Shown here: in pieces, positions 21,701 through 30,640 of the stretch | Position numbering within the stretch: position 1 is the stretch's first letter | How the letters are laid out: each line of letters starts with the position of its first letter | NCBI RefSeq assembly: GCF_036250065.1 | Contig: NZ_CP109199.1 | Span: forward strand, 2,542,001 to 2,606,000 | Length of the DNA: 64,000 nucleotides | Direction: 5' to 3' | Source: Micromonospora sp. NBC_01699 | GTDB lineage: Bacteria > Actinomycetota > Actinomycetes > Mycobacteriales > Micromonosporaceae | Notes under the pieces: generated by a model | What the model saw: the letters and a program-made list of their open reading frames with translations, nothing else | Told to the model about the DNA's origin: nothing | Databases searched by the model: none | Program-made: the position numbers and the translations under genes

Positions 21701-23195
21701 CGCCTGGCGCGGTGTTCCACTCGACGGTGAGCTTGGCGGTGCCGGGGTGGAACTTCTTCCACTGCTGGTTCGTGCTCTCGTTCGGTGCGCGGAGTCCGAA
21801 GGTGAGCTGATTACTGGTACCGGCGGCGGCCGTCGATACGGCGCTGGTGAGCGCGGCGCTCGCGAAACCCAGTGGCATGTCCGGTTCGCCGCAGGACGAT
21901 TCGTTGGCGTGCCCGGAGGCGCTGGCGAGGTTGGTTCGCCACCTGTTGGTGTCGGTGACGGAGTTCTTCCAGGTGACCGCGCCGGAGCGGCTGATGTTGT
22001 CGGTGAGGTACAGGTCGACCGGGGTGTTGGTGGAGCACTGGTACGAGTGGTCGAGCGTGATGCCGAACGTGGCGCTGGTGATGATTTTGCCGCGGATGTT
22101 TCCGATGCCGAACAGGAAGTAGGACCGGTACGTGACGCCGCTCGCGGCGCCGACCTTGGCACCGTCGTCACGGTCGTAGTTCCAGTACGACTGGGTCGGG
22201 AATTCCTTGGCGATGTGGGTCCAGTCGGAGGGGCCGATGGGGGTGGAGTTCGGGTCCAGGTAAAGCGGCCAGTTGACCTGCGGGTGGTCCAGGATGTCCC
22301 GGTCGGGGAGGACCGTTATCGCGGTGGGTGTGAGGATCACGTCCATCGGCCCCACGAAACGGGACTGTGGGTCGCCGTCGATGGGCCCGTTGCCCTCGAT
22401 CCGTTCGATCCGGCTCAGTGCCGGTTCGCTCGGGGTGTCCCACATCAGCGGCGGGTCGGTGGCGAATACCGCCGTGCCGGCGGAATCGAGGGCGTTGATG
22501 CCGCCGTCGGCGCGGGTGGACAGCGTCAGACCGCTGGTCTGGACCCCGAAGGTGATGGTGTGCAGTGCCGGGTTGTCGGCGGCGGTGGGATTCTTGACGA
22601 TGAGCTGCTCGCGGTAGCCGCCCATGGGTTCGGCGCTGACCTGGAGGTCCACGTCGGGCAGAACGTTGGGGTAGGTTGCCGTGTTGCCCTGGAGGGTGGG
22701 CGTCGGCAGCGGGGCCGGCCAGGTCAGTGACAGGCTTTTGTCCGCCTTGCCGACGGTGAGCAGTGGCCCGCTGCCTCCGCCGGAGATGGTCAGGCTGCCG
22801 GGGGTCGCCGTGGGGCTGATGCTGCCGTCGGCGTTGACCTGGAGGGTGGCGTCGATGTCGACCCAGTCGCCGGCCCGCTGGACGTAGATCGGGCGGGCGA
22901 AGCTCTCGGTCGAGAACGAGCCCGAGGGATTCGCCAACAGCCGACTGTCCTCCGTCCTCCGGCGCGTCACCTCGACGGGCTGTCCGAGAAGCGCCGCCTC
23001 GGCCGAGGCCTCGGCGAGGATCGTCATCTCGTCCCGCATATCCTCAGTGGAGGCTGAGGCGCCGGCCGCCGCCTCACCGCCTGGCACTGGACCCGCGATC
23101 AGGACACCGGCTGCCAGGACCAGCGCGACGGCGGTCAACGACGCCTGCCGTCGAATATGTGGTGAACGTCTGGATGCGTCTTGGAAAACGAACAC
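18726..23195 (-). CDS. Large secreted protein with DNRLRE-like, FG-GAP (VCBS) and two LamG domains
   Basis: 1489 residues, exported. After a basic N terminus (residues 9-16) comes a hydrophobic signal sequence ending near GEAAAGA. Residues ~85-460 form a beta-rich region like those next to DNRLRE domains. Residues ~730-1045 hold about six FG-GAP units with the calcium-type motif D-x-[DN]-x-DG (DINGDGTAD, DFDNDGRTD, DFTGDGIDD, DFTGDGKTD, DFDNDGDND). Two LamG jellyroll domains follow (residues ~1068-1265 and ~1281-1488). The start GTG at 23195 has gggaggcc upstream; an earlier in-frame start overlaps a predicted promoter. Transcribed away from the RHS toxin gene, it is probably a secreted or surface partner of that locus. 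Exact function is unknown. Confidence 0.8.
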   Translation of the reverse strand: MFVFQDASRRSPHIRRQASLTAVALVLAAGVLIAGPVPGGEAAAGASASTEDMRDEMTILAEASAEAALLGQPVEVTRRRTEDSRLLANPSGSFSTESFARPIYVQRAGDWVDIDATLQVNADGSISPTATPGSLTISGGGSGPLLTVGKADKSLSLTWPAPLPTPTLQGNTATYPNVLPDVDLQVSAEPMGGYREQLIVKNPTAADNPALHTITFGVQTSGLTLSTRADGGINALDSAGTAVFATDPPLMWDTPSEPALSRIERIEGNGPIDGDPQSRFVGPMDVILTPTAITVLPDRDILDHPQVNWPLYLDPNSTPIGPSDWTHIAKEFPTQSYWNYDRDDGAKVGAASGVTYRSYFLFGIGNIRGKIITSATFGITLDHSYQCSTNTPVDLYLTDNISRSGAVTWKNSVTDTNRWRTNLASASGHANESSCGEPDMPLGFASAALTSAVSTAAAGTSNQLTFGLRAPNESTNQQWKKFHPGTAKLTVEWNTAPGVPTELTTYPPISCGSSTNPTRLSESMKNPTFTAGLSDADANNLTAYLEIRRASGDVLVHGPAASATIPAGGVVTWPTVPDGALASDETVYYYQARAKDTGGAFGPFTARCYFLVDGNDPGQPTITSTDYPVGAENVNAGSVGTVTINPAVGDNDIAGYRYGFDNNVGLWAPADATGKAIVPITLWGDPDFPGTAAADLWTKAVDKAGNERAEVTGPRTLAAGGTATVADKLNDINGDGTADVATVLDMGNGRTAAWTMMSSGTGFHPATIAWDNALAISRVQTAGGDFDNDGRTDIALFRQDPDGHVRLDHLRSDTNQYRSEWASLDVGTWLLGDAWVFAGDFTGDGIDDAAAVVNDRAGGWRAYVYPSNGTAFATSGTPWYTQGAGTYTWINTKTIAGDFTGDGKTDLAVAEDTTGSRTTVRVHVSSGTGFGAGTGWWDSDTDTDPSTFTGNAAKYTAINVNGTGATDLVALYNHGAKTSIRVLTATGSTFAAPATWWDSDVDSVDGWDWRRTIQVTSGDFDNDGDNDLAAIVDCCEPGNRELWIFPHNGTAFGQVAKKGNAIATTARTGTAHWRFDEGSGTTLADAYGNYPATVAGPTWNSNGHVIGDKALHFDGTNDYVTTGRSVIDTSRSYTVAAWVKLDNTTTYRTFLSQTGNHRSGFYLQYNKPMDAWTIIAASADTTGSVSFYAARDFVPPRLGVWTHLVGVYDADANQLKLYINGALRGSSSQPSAWNATGAFQIGNATSGLASGDWVAGDIDDVRVYDLALTSPEIGQLARETALAGQWKFDNGTGSTTDSSGNNRNLTLNSTTTGATGKYGQAITLNGTTSYASAARSVDTLTGYTACAWAKIDNVAGLSYRAVLSQQATRSSGFWLRTSPTNRWQFVTAFSDSGYSAVEAPTTISVNTWTHLCATWDPGTSQMILFVDGKLAAAATISSPPIQATGPINIGSYKYLDVLGGYFPGAIDDVRVYSGAILDTTQIEAIMNDK

Positions 23196-23235
23196 GACCG
23201 GGCCTCCCCGTGAAGATCCGAAACTAGGACAGCGG

Positions 23236-23264
23236 ATCGTATGGGGTCGGCTGCACTCCGTCAA
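23236..23264 (-). promoter_or_regulatory. Promoter of the LamG/FG-GAP gene
   Basis: On the minus strand TTGACG (23264-23259) and TACGAT (23241-23236) are separated by exactly 17 bases, a close match to the vegetative consensus. Transcription would start near 23229, about 34 bases before the GTG. It lies in the 154-base gap shared with the divergent RHS gene. Confidence 0.6.
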
Positions 23265-23349
23265 GATCTTGAAAGCTCATCGAAGATCGATCACGATGAT
23301 GACCCGCGACTCCGTCCGGTCACCCCGGTTCGTCTCCAGTGGAGGATCC

Positions 23350-26300
23350 ATGCCTGTTCGGCCCAGACGCCGGTCTGCCCGCTGGTCGATCCGTCACTGG
23401 GCGCCCGCGCGGCTACGCCGGGCGCAAGCGCTGGCCGTCGTGCTGGTGGCCGGCCTGACCGCGAACGTCCTGGTGGTCCCTCCGGCGGTGGCAGCCGAGA
23501 CACCACCATCGTGGGCGGCACCGAAGGAACCATCCGTACCGGGCACGAAGTTGGCGCTGCGCCCGGAGACACCCAACCGCGCGGAGCAAGCCGCCGTACG
23601 CGGCGCCCGCAAGGTCGTGTGGCCGACTCCCACCACGACCGACGTCGACCTCTCAGCGACCGCGACGGCGGCTCGGGCGACAACCTCGACCCGGGTACGG
23701 GCCGGCAGCTCGCCGATTTCGCTCGGCACCCCCACCGACCGCGAAGCGGGCCTGCGCAGCAGCGCGAACGGCCCCGAGCGGGTACGCGTGCAGGTGCTCG
23801 ACCGCGACGCGACCGCCAAGGCCAAGGTGGACGGTGTCCTCGTCCGACTACAGTCGACCGACACCGGCCGCCCGGCCGATCGAGTCTCGGTCCAGGTCGA
23901 CTACCGCTCGTTCGGCTACGCCTTCGGTGGTGACTGGGCCGCCCGACTCCGCCTCGTCGTCCTCCCCGAATGTGCCCTGACCACTCCCGGGCACCCGGAC
24001 TGCTCGGGTCGACCGCTGCCCACGAGCAACAACACCACCACGGCGACCCTCACCGCCGACGTGGACGTGACCTCGGCCGCGCCGACCGTCCTGGCCGTGA
24101 TGGCCGCCGAGGACGGCGCCTCGGGTTCCTACTCGGCGACCCCGCTGGCCGGTGCGGCAACCTGGTCCCACGGCGGATCGTCGGGCGACTTCAACTGGTC
24201 GTATCCGCTGCGGGTACCCCCGGCGGTGAACGGCCCCACACCGCAGATCAGCCTCTCCTACTCTTCCGGTTCGGTTGACGGCCGCACCGTCTCCACCAAC
24301 AACCAGCCTTCGTGGCTGGGCGAGGGCTTCGAATTCTGGCCCGGTCTGGTGGAACGCAAATACAAGCCCTGCGCCCTGGACACCGCGGCGCAGAACAGCC
24401 AGTTGCCGAACAACGCCACCCGACCCACCGGCGACCAGTGCTGGGGCACCGACAACGGCACCATCTCGCTGAACGGCAAGGCCGGCGAACTCGTACCGGT
24501 GGACGCCGCCGGCACCACCTGGCGGATGAAGAACGACGACGGCACCCGGATCCAGCGGGTGCTCGACACCGCTCGCGGCAACGGTGACGCCGACGGCGAG
24601 TACTGGGTGGCCACCACCCCGGACGGCACCCGCTACTACTTCGGCTACCACCGGCTGCCCGGCTACACCGGCGCCACCGGTCAGGAGACCACCAACTCCG
24701 CCTGGACCGTGCCCGTCTACGGCAACCACCCGAACGAGCCGGGCTACACGGCGGGCAACTTCGGCGCCTCACAACGCGAACAGGGTTGGCGCTGGAACCT
24801 CGACTACGTCGTCGATGTCCACGGCAACACGATGTCGTACTTCTACGGCACCGAGACCAACCGCTACGCCCGAAACGCCGACGTCAACGCCGCCGCCCTC
24901 TACACCCGCGGCGGCTACCTCAAGCGCATCGACTACGGTCAGCGCGAAACCGGGGTCTACTCGACCAAGCCGGTCGCCCAGGTCGCCTTCGATGCGCTCG
25001 ACCGGTGCGCACCCAGCACCATCTGCGACTTTGCCCACCCCAACAGTTGGCCCGACACCCCGGTCGACCAGAACTGCTCCGCCGCTCCGTGCACCGGCCA
25101 CTTCTCGCCGACGTTCTGGACCCAGAAGCGGCTGTCGAAGATCACGACAAAGGTCTGGGACGGTGTCTCCGCCTACCGGCTGGTCGACTCGTGGACGCTG
25201 TCGCACCTGTTCGCCGACCCCGGTGACTTCACCCGCGCCGGCCTCTGGCTCGACCGCATCTCCCACACCGGTCACGTCGCACCCGCCGGACAGGAGATCA
25301 CCCTCCCCGACGTCACGTTCACCGGGGCGCCGTACAACAACCGGGTCGACGGCGCGACGGCCGACTACGTCGCGCCCCATAACTGGTGGCGCGTGACGGG
25401 GGTCCAGGACGAGAACGGCGGCACTATCGGGGTCACGTACGAGAATCCGGACTGCGTCGCCCCGGGCGGCATGCCGGGAAGCCCGCAAACCAACACCAAA
25501 CGCTGCCAACCGGTGCGCTGGTCACCCGACCCGTCCCTGCCCGAGCGACTCGACTGGTTCCACAAGTATGTCGTCAGCACGATCAGCCAGTCCGACGAAT
25601 CGGCCGCCACCGCAGACGTCGAAACCCACTACCAGTATCTCGACGGCGCCGCCTGGCACTACGACGAGGTCGACGGCCTCACCCCCGCCGAGGAAAAAAC
25701 CTGGGGACAGTGGCGCGGCTACGGCAGGGTCAAGACCCGTACCGGTAACCCCGGCGACGGACAGATCGTCAGCGAGACCCGCTACTTCCGCGGCATGGAC
25801 GGCGACCGCAACGGCAGCGGTGGCCAGAAGAACGTGTGGGTGGCCGATTCCCGTGGCGCCGGCTTCGAGTGGGAAGACCACGAACGACTCGCGGGCACCG
25901 TACGGGAGAACATCACCTGGCTCGTGGACGGCACCAGCATGCTGTCGCGGACCATCACCGACCCGTGGATCTCCCCGGCCACCGCCACCTCCACCAAGCC
26001 CTGGGGGACGACCAGGTCCTTCCTGCTCGACACCGCCGCGTCGCTGACCCGAGCCGCAGTCGAGGGTGGGTGGCGGGACAGCTCGACGACGAAGACGATC
26101 GAAACTGACGGCACCGTCACCTCAATCAACTCCAAACCGCAGGCGGGCAAGCCGGAGTTCGACCGCTGCACCCGCTACGAGTACGTCTCGAACACCACCA
26201 CAAATCTCATCGACCTGCCCAAGCGTGTAGAAACCGTCGCCAAGGCCTGCGAGACCACGCCGAGCCGTCCGGCCGACGTGATCTCCGACGCGCTCAGCTA

Positions 26301-29300
26301 CTACGACGGCAACGAGACGCACGGTGCCCAACCCACGAAGGGTCAGGTCAGCCGGGTCGACGAGTTCGACGGCTGGAACGCGGCCCAGTCCCAACCGATC
26401 TACCGCACCGTCTCCCGTGCCACCTACGGCGACGTCCATGGCCGGATGACCTCGTCCACCGACGCCAAGGGCGGCGTCTCCCAGACCCTCTACACCCCCG
26501 CCTCCGGCGGACCGGTCACCGCGGTGAAGACCATCAACCCGCTCCTGCACGAGACGCAGGCGTTCCTTGAGCCCGCGTTCGGAGCCCAGATCGGCTCCGT
26601 CGACGCGAACGGACTCCGTACCGACCTCAAACTCGACGCGCTCGGGCGTATGAGCAAGGTCTGGTCGCCGGGCCGTCCCATGGCGACACACAATCCCGAC
26701 GCCGAGTTCAACTATCTCATCCGTCTCGACGGACCAGACGTGATCACCACCAAGCGCCTGCAACCCGACGGCGGATACCACACCAAGTACGAGCTTTACG
26801 ACGGCCTTGCCCGACTACGACAAACCCAGGTACCCGCTCCCGGCGGTGGCCGGGCAGTCTCGGACATGATCTACGATTCCCGAGGACTGCTCGTCAAGCG
26901 TCGCGGCCCCTACCACAACGCCGGCTCCCCTGACTTTGAGGTAATGGCCGTCGACGACGCCTCCGTGGCCAATGTGCAGACCCTCTACGACACCGCCGGT
27001 CGCGCGACAAACGAGATCACCATTGCCGGCGGCGCCGAAAGGTGGCGGACCACCACCACCTACACCGGCCTCAACCGGATCGATGTCGACCCACCGGACG
27101 GCGGTACCGCTTCCACCACGATCACCGACGCTCGCGGTGCCACCACCACCCTGCGTCAGTACAAGGGCTCCTCGCCTACCGGTGCGTACGACGAAACCCG
27201 TTACACCTACACCAACAAGGGCCAGCTCGCCACCGTCACCGACGCCGCCCAGAACGGCGGCAACACCTGGCAGTACTTCTACGACATGCTCGGCCGGCTC
27301 GACCACACCGAGGACCCCGACCGTGGCACCACCACCCTCACCTACACCCCGTACGGCGAGAAGAAGACCGTCACCAACGAGGCAGGCGACACACTCGCCT
27401 ACGTCTACGACGCCCTCGGACGTACCACCTCCCTGCGCGACGACGACGTCACGGGCACGATGCGCGCCGGGTGGGTGTACGACACCATCCACAAGGGCAT
27501 GCCCACCTCCTCGACCCGCTACGTCGGCAGCGACCAGTGGACCAACCGGGTCGTGGACTACGACGACAACACCGGCCGGCCGACCGGTACCGAGATGGTC
27601 GTCCCCGCCAGTGAGGGAAGCCTGGCCGGCACCTACCGCTTCGACACGACCTACCTGCCCGACGGCAGTCCCGCCACCACGAAGATGCCGGCTGCGGGTG
27701 GGCTGGCCGAGGAAACCCTGACGTACGGCTACAACGCCTACGGCCTACCGACGACGCTGACCGGCGCGACCGCGTCGGGCAGCCGGGTGTACGTCAACAC
27801 CAGCACCTACACCCCGTTCGCCGAACTCTCCGTCGTCGGGCGCACCACCAGTGACGCGAAGTGGGTCAAGCAGGAGTTCTTCTACGAGCCCGGTACCCGC
27901 CGGTTGCAGGGTGGGCGAATCAGCACCCGTACCTCCGGCACCACCGGCTACGTCAGCAACATCACCCACACCTACGACAACGCCGGCAACCTCCAGAAGA
28001 TCTCCGACACCCCGACCAGCGGCACCGCGGACCACCAGTGCTTCGACTACGACTACCTCAACCGTCTCACCCAGGCATGGACACCCGGCAGCGGCGACTG
28101 CAATGCCACACCCACCACCGCAGCCCTGGGCGGACCCGCGACCTACTGGACCTCCTGGACCTTCGACGAGGCCGGCAACCGCACGTCCGAAACCAGCCGA
28201 GCCGTCGCCGGTACCACCACCTCCACCTACACGTACCCGAGCCCGGGGCAACCCCAACCGCACACCCTCACCCAGGTCCAGACCCAGGGCCCGGCCGGAA
28301 ACAAGACCGTCAACTACGGGTACGACGCGCTCGGCAACACCACCACCCGACCCGGTACGGGGACCGCTACCCAGACCCTGACCTGGGATCCCGAGGGTCG
28401 CCTGGCAACGGTGCAGGAAGGCGCCACCACCAGCAGCTACGTCTACGACGCGTCCGGGAACCGGATCAAGCGCAAGGACGGCAACACCACCACCATCTAC
28501 CTGCCCGGCATGGAGCTCACCTCCGTCGGCGGCGTCACCGAGACCGCTGTCCGCTACTACACCCACGCCGGACAACCCGTCGCCGTACGCACCGACGACA
28601 ACAAACTCACCTGGCTCCTCGCCGACCACCATGGCACCAACTCCATGACCGTCGACGAGACAACCCAGGCCATCCAGCGCCGTTACAGCACCCCCTTCGG
28701 CGGCGCACGGGGCACCCAACCCACCGCCTGGCCGGACGACAAGGGCTTCGTCGGCGGCTCCAAGGACAACAGCGGTCTCACCCACCTCGGCGCGCGCGAA
28801 TACGACCCACAAACCGGCCGGTTCATCTCCGTCGACCCCATCATCGACCCCCGCGACCCCCAGCAGATGCACGGGTACGCCTACGCCAACAACGCTCCCA
28901 CCACCCTGACCGACCCCGACGGACTCAAGCCCGCGTGCAGCGCCGACGGTACGTCCGAAAGCGAAGCCGCGTGCAACGGCTCGGGCAGCTCCGCACCGCC
29001 AGCCCCCGCTCCCAAGGACCCCACCACTCCGGCGCAGCTCGATCAGGTGGTCGAGGACGCCAAGGCGGACAAGGAACGCGCCGAGGCGGTCAAGAAGAAG
29101 TCCTTCCTCGACATCATCAAGGAACAGGGCCTCGCCTTCCTCCTCGACTTCTTCGGCATCAGCGACATCATCAACTGCTTCACCAAGGGCGACATCGGTG
29201 CGTGCGTCAGCACATTGATTGGGATGATCCCAGTAGGCAAAGTACTCAAATCCGGCAAATCGGTTTGGAAGGGGGTGAACCGCGCCTTCGAATCGTACAA

Positions 29301-30174
29301 ATCCTGGCAAAAAGCGATCCGTCTCGCTGACGACGCGATCGCCCGCGCCGACGAAGCCATCGCCCTTGCTCAACGGAAGGCCGCCGAACTCCGCGAAGCG
29401 CTCGGCAAGATCGAAACCGCCGCCGGTGATCTCTGTGAGCGCAACAGCTTCGTGCCCGGCACCCGAGTACTCATGGCCGACGGGACCACGAAACCCATCG
29501 AAGAGGTACGCGTCGGCGACGAAGTTGCGGCGACCGACCCCGAAACCGGGGAAAGCGGTACGCGGACCGTCACCAAGGAAATCCTCGGCACCGGCGACAA
29601 GACCCTCGTCAAGATCAGCATCGACACCGACGGTGCGGCGGGTGACGCAAGTGCCACCATCACCGCCACCGACGCCCACCCCATCTGGGTAGCCAACACC
29701 GCAAGCTGGACCAACGCCGCCGACCTCAAGTCAGGCGACGACGTCCTGACCCCGGACGGCGCCCGTGTCCGAGTCATCGACATTGCCACCTACGGCGCCG
29801 TCGCGACCGTACACAACCTCACTGTCGACGACATCCACACGTACTATGTGGTCGCTGCCAACACGCCAGTCCTCGTCCACAACTGCAACACGATGACTGT
29901 CGACGAGTTAGCAAACGCAAAGCCAATTCATGGAATTGATCCTGACAAAGCCGCAGACCTACGTACTTTGAGTGACGACGATCTTATCAACTCATTCGAC
30001 AATCCGAGAGATGGTGGCTACGCTCTGGTGGGCGACGACGGTCGAATCTGGAATGGGCATCACAGGATTAACGAGATAATTCAGCGAGCCGCCGATCCGA
30101 AACGTTCGATTACTGGATCTACGCGTGTCAGGATCGACATACGGCGAACTGAGCCAATGCCCGACTTCTGGTGA
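23350..30174 (+). CDS. Secreted RHS-repeat polymorphic toxin with SpvB-like N-terminal region, HINT domain and ParB-like C-terminal tip
   Basis: 2274 residues. The ATG at 23350 follows ggaggatcc; other ATGs at 23296/23299 lack a good site. A signal peptide is seen (RR-rich start, then AQALAVVLVAGLTANVLV). An SpvB-like segment (PTPQISLSYSSGSVDGRT) is near residue 300. RHS/YD repeats run over residues ~1000-1800 (YDMLGRL, YDALGRT, YDASGNR) and end with the core signature GLTHLGAREYDPQTGRF near residue 1808. A helical pretoxin region (~1894-2030) precedes a HINT autoprocessing domain (NSFVPGTRVL ... ATDAHPIW ... LVHN, ending at residue 2178). The last 96 residues are the toxin tip, with GDDGRIWNGHHRI, a ParB/Srx-like pattern suggesting a nuclease. 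The next gene is probably its immunity gene. Confidence 0.88.
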   Translation: MPVRPRRRSARWSIRHWAPARLRRAQALAVVLVAGLTANVLVVPPAVAAETPPSWAAPKEPSVPGTKLALRPETPNRAEQAAVRGARKVVWPTPTTTDVDLSATATAARATTSTRVRAGSSPISLGTPTDREAGLRSSANGPERVRVQVLDRDATAKAKVDGVLVRLQSTDTGRPADRVSVQVDYRSFGYAFGGDWAARLRLVVLPECALTTPGHPDCSGRPLPTSNNTTTATLTADVDVTSAAPTVLAVMAAEDGASGSYSATPLAGAATWSHGGSSGDFNWSYPLRVPPAVNGPTPQISLSYSSGSVDGRTVSTNNQPSWLGEGFEFWPGLVERKYKPCALDTAAQNSQLPNNATRPTGDQCWGTDNGTISLNGKAGELVPVDAAGTTWRMKNDDGTRIQRVLDTARGNGDADGEYWVATTPDGTRYYFGYHRLPGYTGATGQETTNSAWTVPVYGNHPNEPGYTAGNFGASQREQGWRWNLDYVVDVHGNTMSYFYGTETNRYARNADVNAAALYTRGGYLKRIDYGQRETGVYSTKPVAQVAFDALDRCAPSTICDFAHPNSWPDTPVDQNCSAAPCTGHFSPTFWTQKRLSKITTKVWDGVSAYRLVDSWTLSHLFADPGDFTRAGLWLDRISHTGHVAPAGQEITLPDVTFTGAPYNNRVDGATADYVAPHNWWRVTGVQDENGGTIGVTYENPDCVAPGGMPGSPQTNTKRCQPVRWSPDPSLPERLDWFHKYVVSTISQSDESAATADVETHYQYLDGAAWHYDEVDGLTPAEEKTWGQWRGYGRVKTRTGNPGDGQIVSETRYFRGMDGDRNGSGGQKNVWVADSRGAGFEWEDHERLAGTVRENITWLVDGTSMLSRTITDPWISPATATSTKPWGTTRSFLLDTAASLTRAAVEGGWRDSSTTKTIETDGTVTSINSKPQAGKPEFDRCTRYEYVSNTTTNLIDLPKRVETVAKACETTPSRPADVISDALSYYDGNETHGAQPTKGQVSRVDEFDGWNAAQSQPIYRTVSRATYGDVHGRMTSSTDAKGGVSQTLYTPASGGPVTAVKTINPLLHETQAFLEPAFGAQIGSVDANGLRTDLKLDALGRMSKVWSPGRPMATHNPDAEFNYLIRLDGPDVITTKRLQPDGGYHTKYELYDGLARLRQTQVPAPGGGRAVSDMIYDSRGLLVKRRGPYHNAGSPDFEVMAVDDASVANVQTLYDTAGRATNEITIAGGAERWRTTTTYTGLNRIDVDPPDGGTASTTITDARGATTTLRQYKGSSPTGAYDETRYTYTNKGQLATVTDAAQNGGNTWQYFYDMLGRLDHTEDPDRGTTTLTYTPYGEKKTVTNEAGDTLAYVYDALGRTTSLRDDDVTGTMRAGWVYDTIHKGMPTSSTRYVGSDQWTNRVVDYDDNTGRPTGTEMVVPASEGSLAGTYRFDTTYLPDGSPATTKMPAAGGLAEETLTYGYNAYGLPTTLTGATASGSRVYVNTSTYTPFAELSVVGRTTSDAKWVKQEFFYEPGTRRLQGGRISTRTSGTTGYVSNITHTYDNAGNLQKISDTPTSGTADHQCFDYDYLNRLTQAWTPGSGDCNATPTTAALGGPATYWTSWTFDEAGNRTSETSRAVAGTTTSTYTYPSPGQPQPHTLTQVQTQGPAGNKTVNYGYDALGNTTTRPGTGTATQTLTWDPEGRLATVQEGATTSSYVYDASGNRIKRKDGNTTTIYLPGMELTSVGGVTETAVRYYTHAGQPVAVRTDDNKLTWLLADHHGTNSMTVDETTQAIQRRYSTPFGGARGTQPTAWPDDKGFVGGSKDNSGLTHLGAREYDPQTGRFISVDPIIDPRDPQQMHGYAYANNAPTTLTDPDGLKPACSADGTSESEAACNGSGSSAPPAPAPKDPTTPAQLDQVVEDAKADKERAEAVKKKSFLDIIKEQGLAFLLDFFGISDIINCFTKGDIGACVSTLIGMIPVGKVLKSGKSVWKGVNRAFESYKSWQKAIRLADDAIARADEAIALAQRKAAELREALGKIETAAGDLCERNSFVPGTRVLMADGTTKPIEEVRVGDEVAATDPETGESGTRTVTKEILGTGDKTLVKISIDTDGAAGDASATITATDAHPIWVANTASWTNAADLKSGDDVLTPDGARVRVIDIATYGAVATVHNLTVDDIHTYYVVAANTPVLVHNCNTMTVDELANAKPIHGIDPDKAADLRTLSDDDLINSFDNPRDGGYALVGDDGRIWNGHHRINEIIQRAADPKRSITGSTRVRIDIRRTEPMPDFW
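29029..29886 (+). repeat. Pretoxin-HINT duplication, copy 1 (inside the RHS gene)
   Basis: 858 bases encoding 286 residues, from PAQLDQVVEDAK to VLVHNC. The segment recurs at 30641-31498 with a constant offset of 1612 bases, so no insertion or deletion has accumulated. By hand count 29 of the 286 residues differ, about 90 percent identity. Sequence similarity stops sharply at the LVHNC junction, where the toxin tips begin. Confidence 0.93.
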
Positions 30175-30184
30175 GGTGAATGTG

Positions 30185-30592
30185 GTGAACGATGAAGACC
30201 AGCAACGCCAATGGTCCGAGGTGCAACTCAATGACCCTGAGCTGATTATCTATCTCGCGGGAATCGATGATCTTGTGCGCCTCAATGATGAGGCAAAGCG
30301 CCATCTGTGGGGGGCGAAATGGAGTTCAACGGAAGCGCTGAGGCGGCAAGTGGAGGGCGGGGCGATGTGTGTCATCTGTCCAGTCTTTCGGAACGGTGGG
30401 TCCGTCGATGAACCCGAGTCCTTTCGCTGCTTCGTATGGTTCATTGAGAAGCCAGAGGGCCGAGGTCGCGTTTCGCTGCTTGATGTGGGAACCGCCACAC
30501 TTGCTGGTCTGCGTAGGGCTTCATCCCCCGACCGGTTGACTCGTATCGTGCGTGCGCTGATGGATGGTTTCGAGCTTGCCAGGATCGACTAA
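30185..30592 (+). CDS. Probable immunity protein for the RHS toxin tip
   Basis: 135 residues, acidic, with no signal peptide, so cytoplasmic. It starts 10 bases after the toxin stop. Of three nearby GTGs I prefer 30185, since aggtga lies five bases upstream. Sequence features are a charged N terminus (NDEDQQRQWSEVQLNDPE) and FRCFVWFIEKPEGRGRVSLL in the middle. I recognise no family. The assignment rests on position directly behind a polymorphic toxin tip, its size, and A/T-richer base composition shared with the tip. Confidence 0.6.
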   Translation: MNDEDQQRQWSEVQLNDPELIIYLAGIDDLVRLNDEAKRHLWGAKWSSTEALRRQVEGGAMCVICPVFRNGGSVDEPESFRCFVWFIEKPEGRGRVSLLDVGTATLAGLRRASSPDRLTRIVRALMDGFELARID

Positions 30593-30640
30593 TGAGGTAA
30601 GGGGGTTCCAAGCACCGACACCACCAAAGACACCAACATT

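Noticed and set aside
29442-29883. Intein inside the RHS protein
   Set aside because: The HINT fold is there, but no downstream extein or splicing-type C-terminal block follows. Position before a toxin tip fits a PT-HINT autoprocessing domain.
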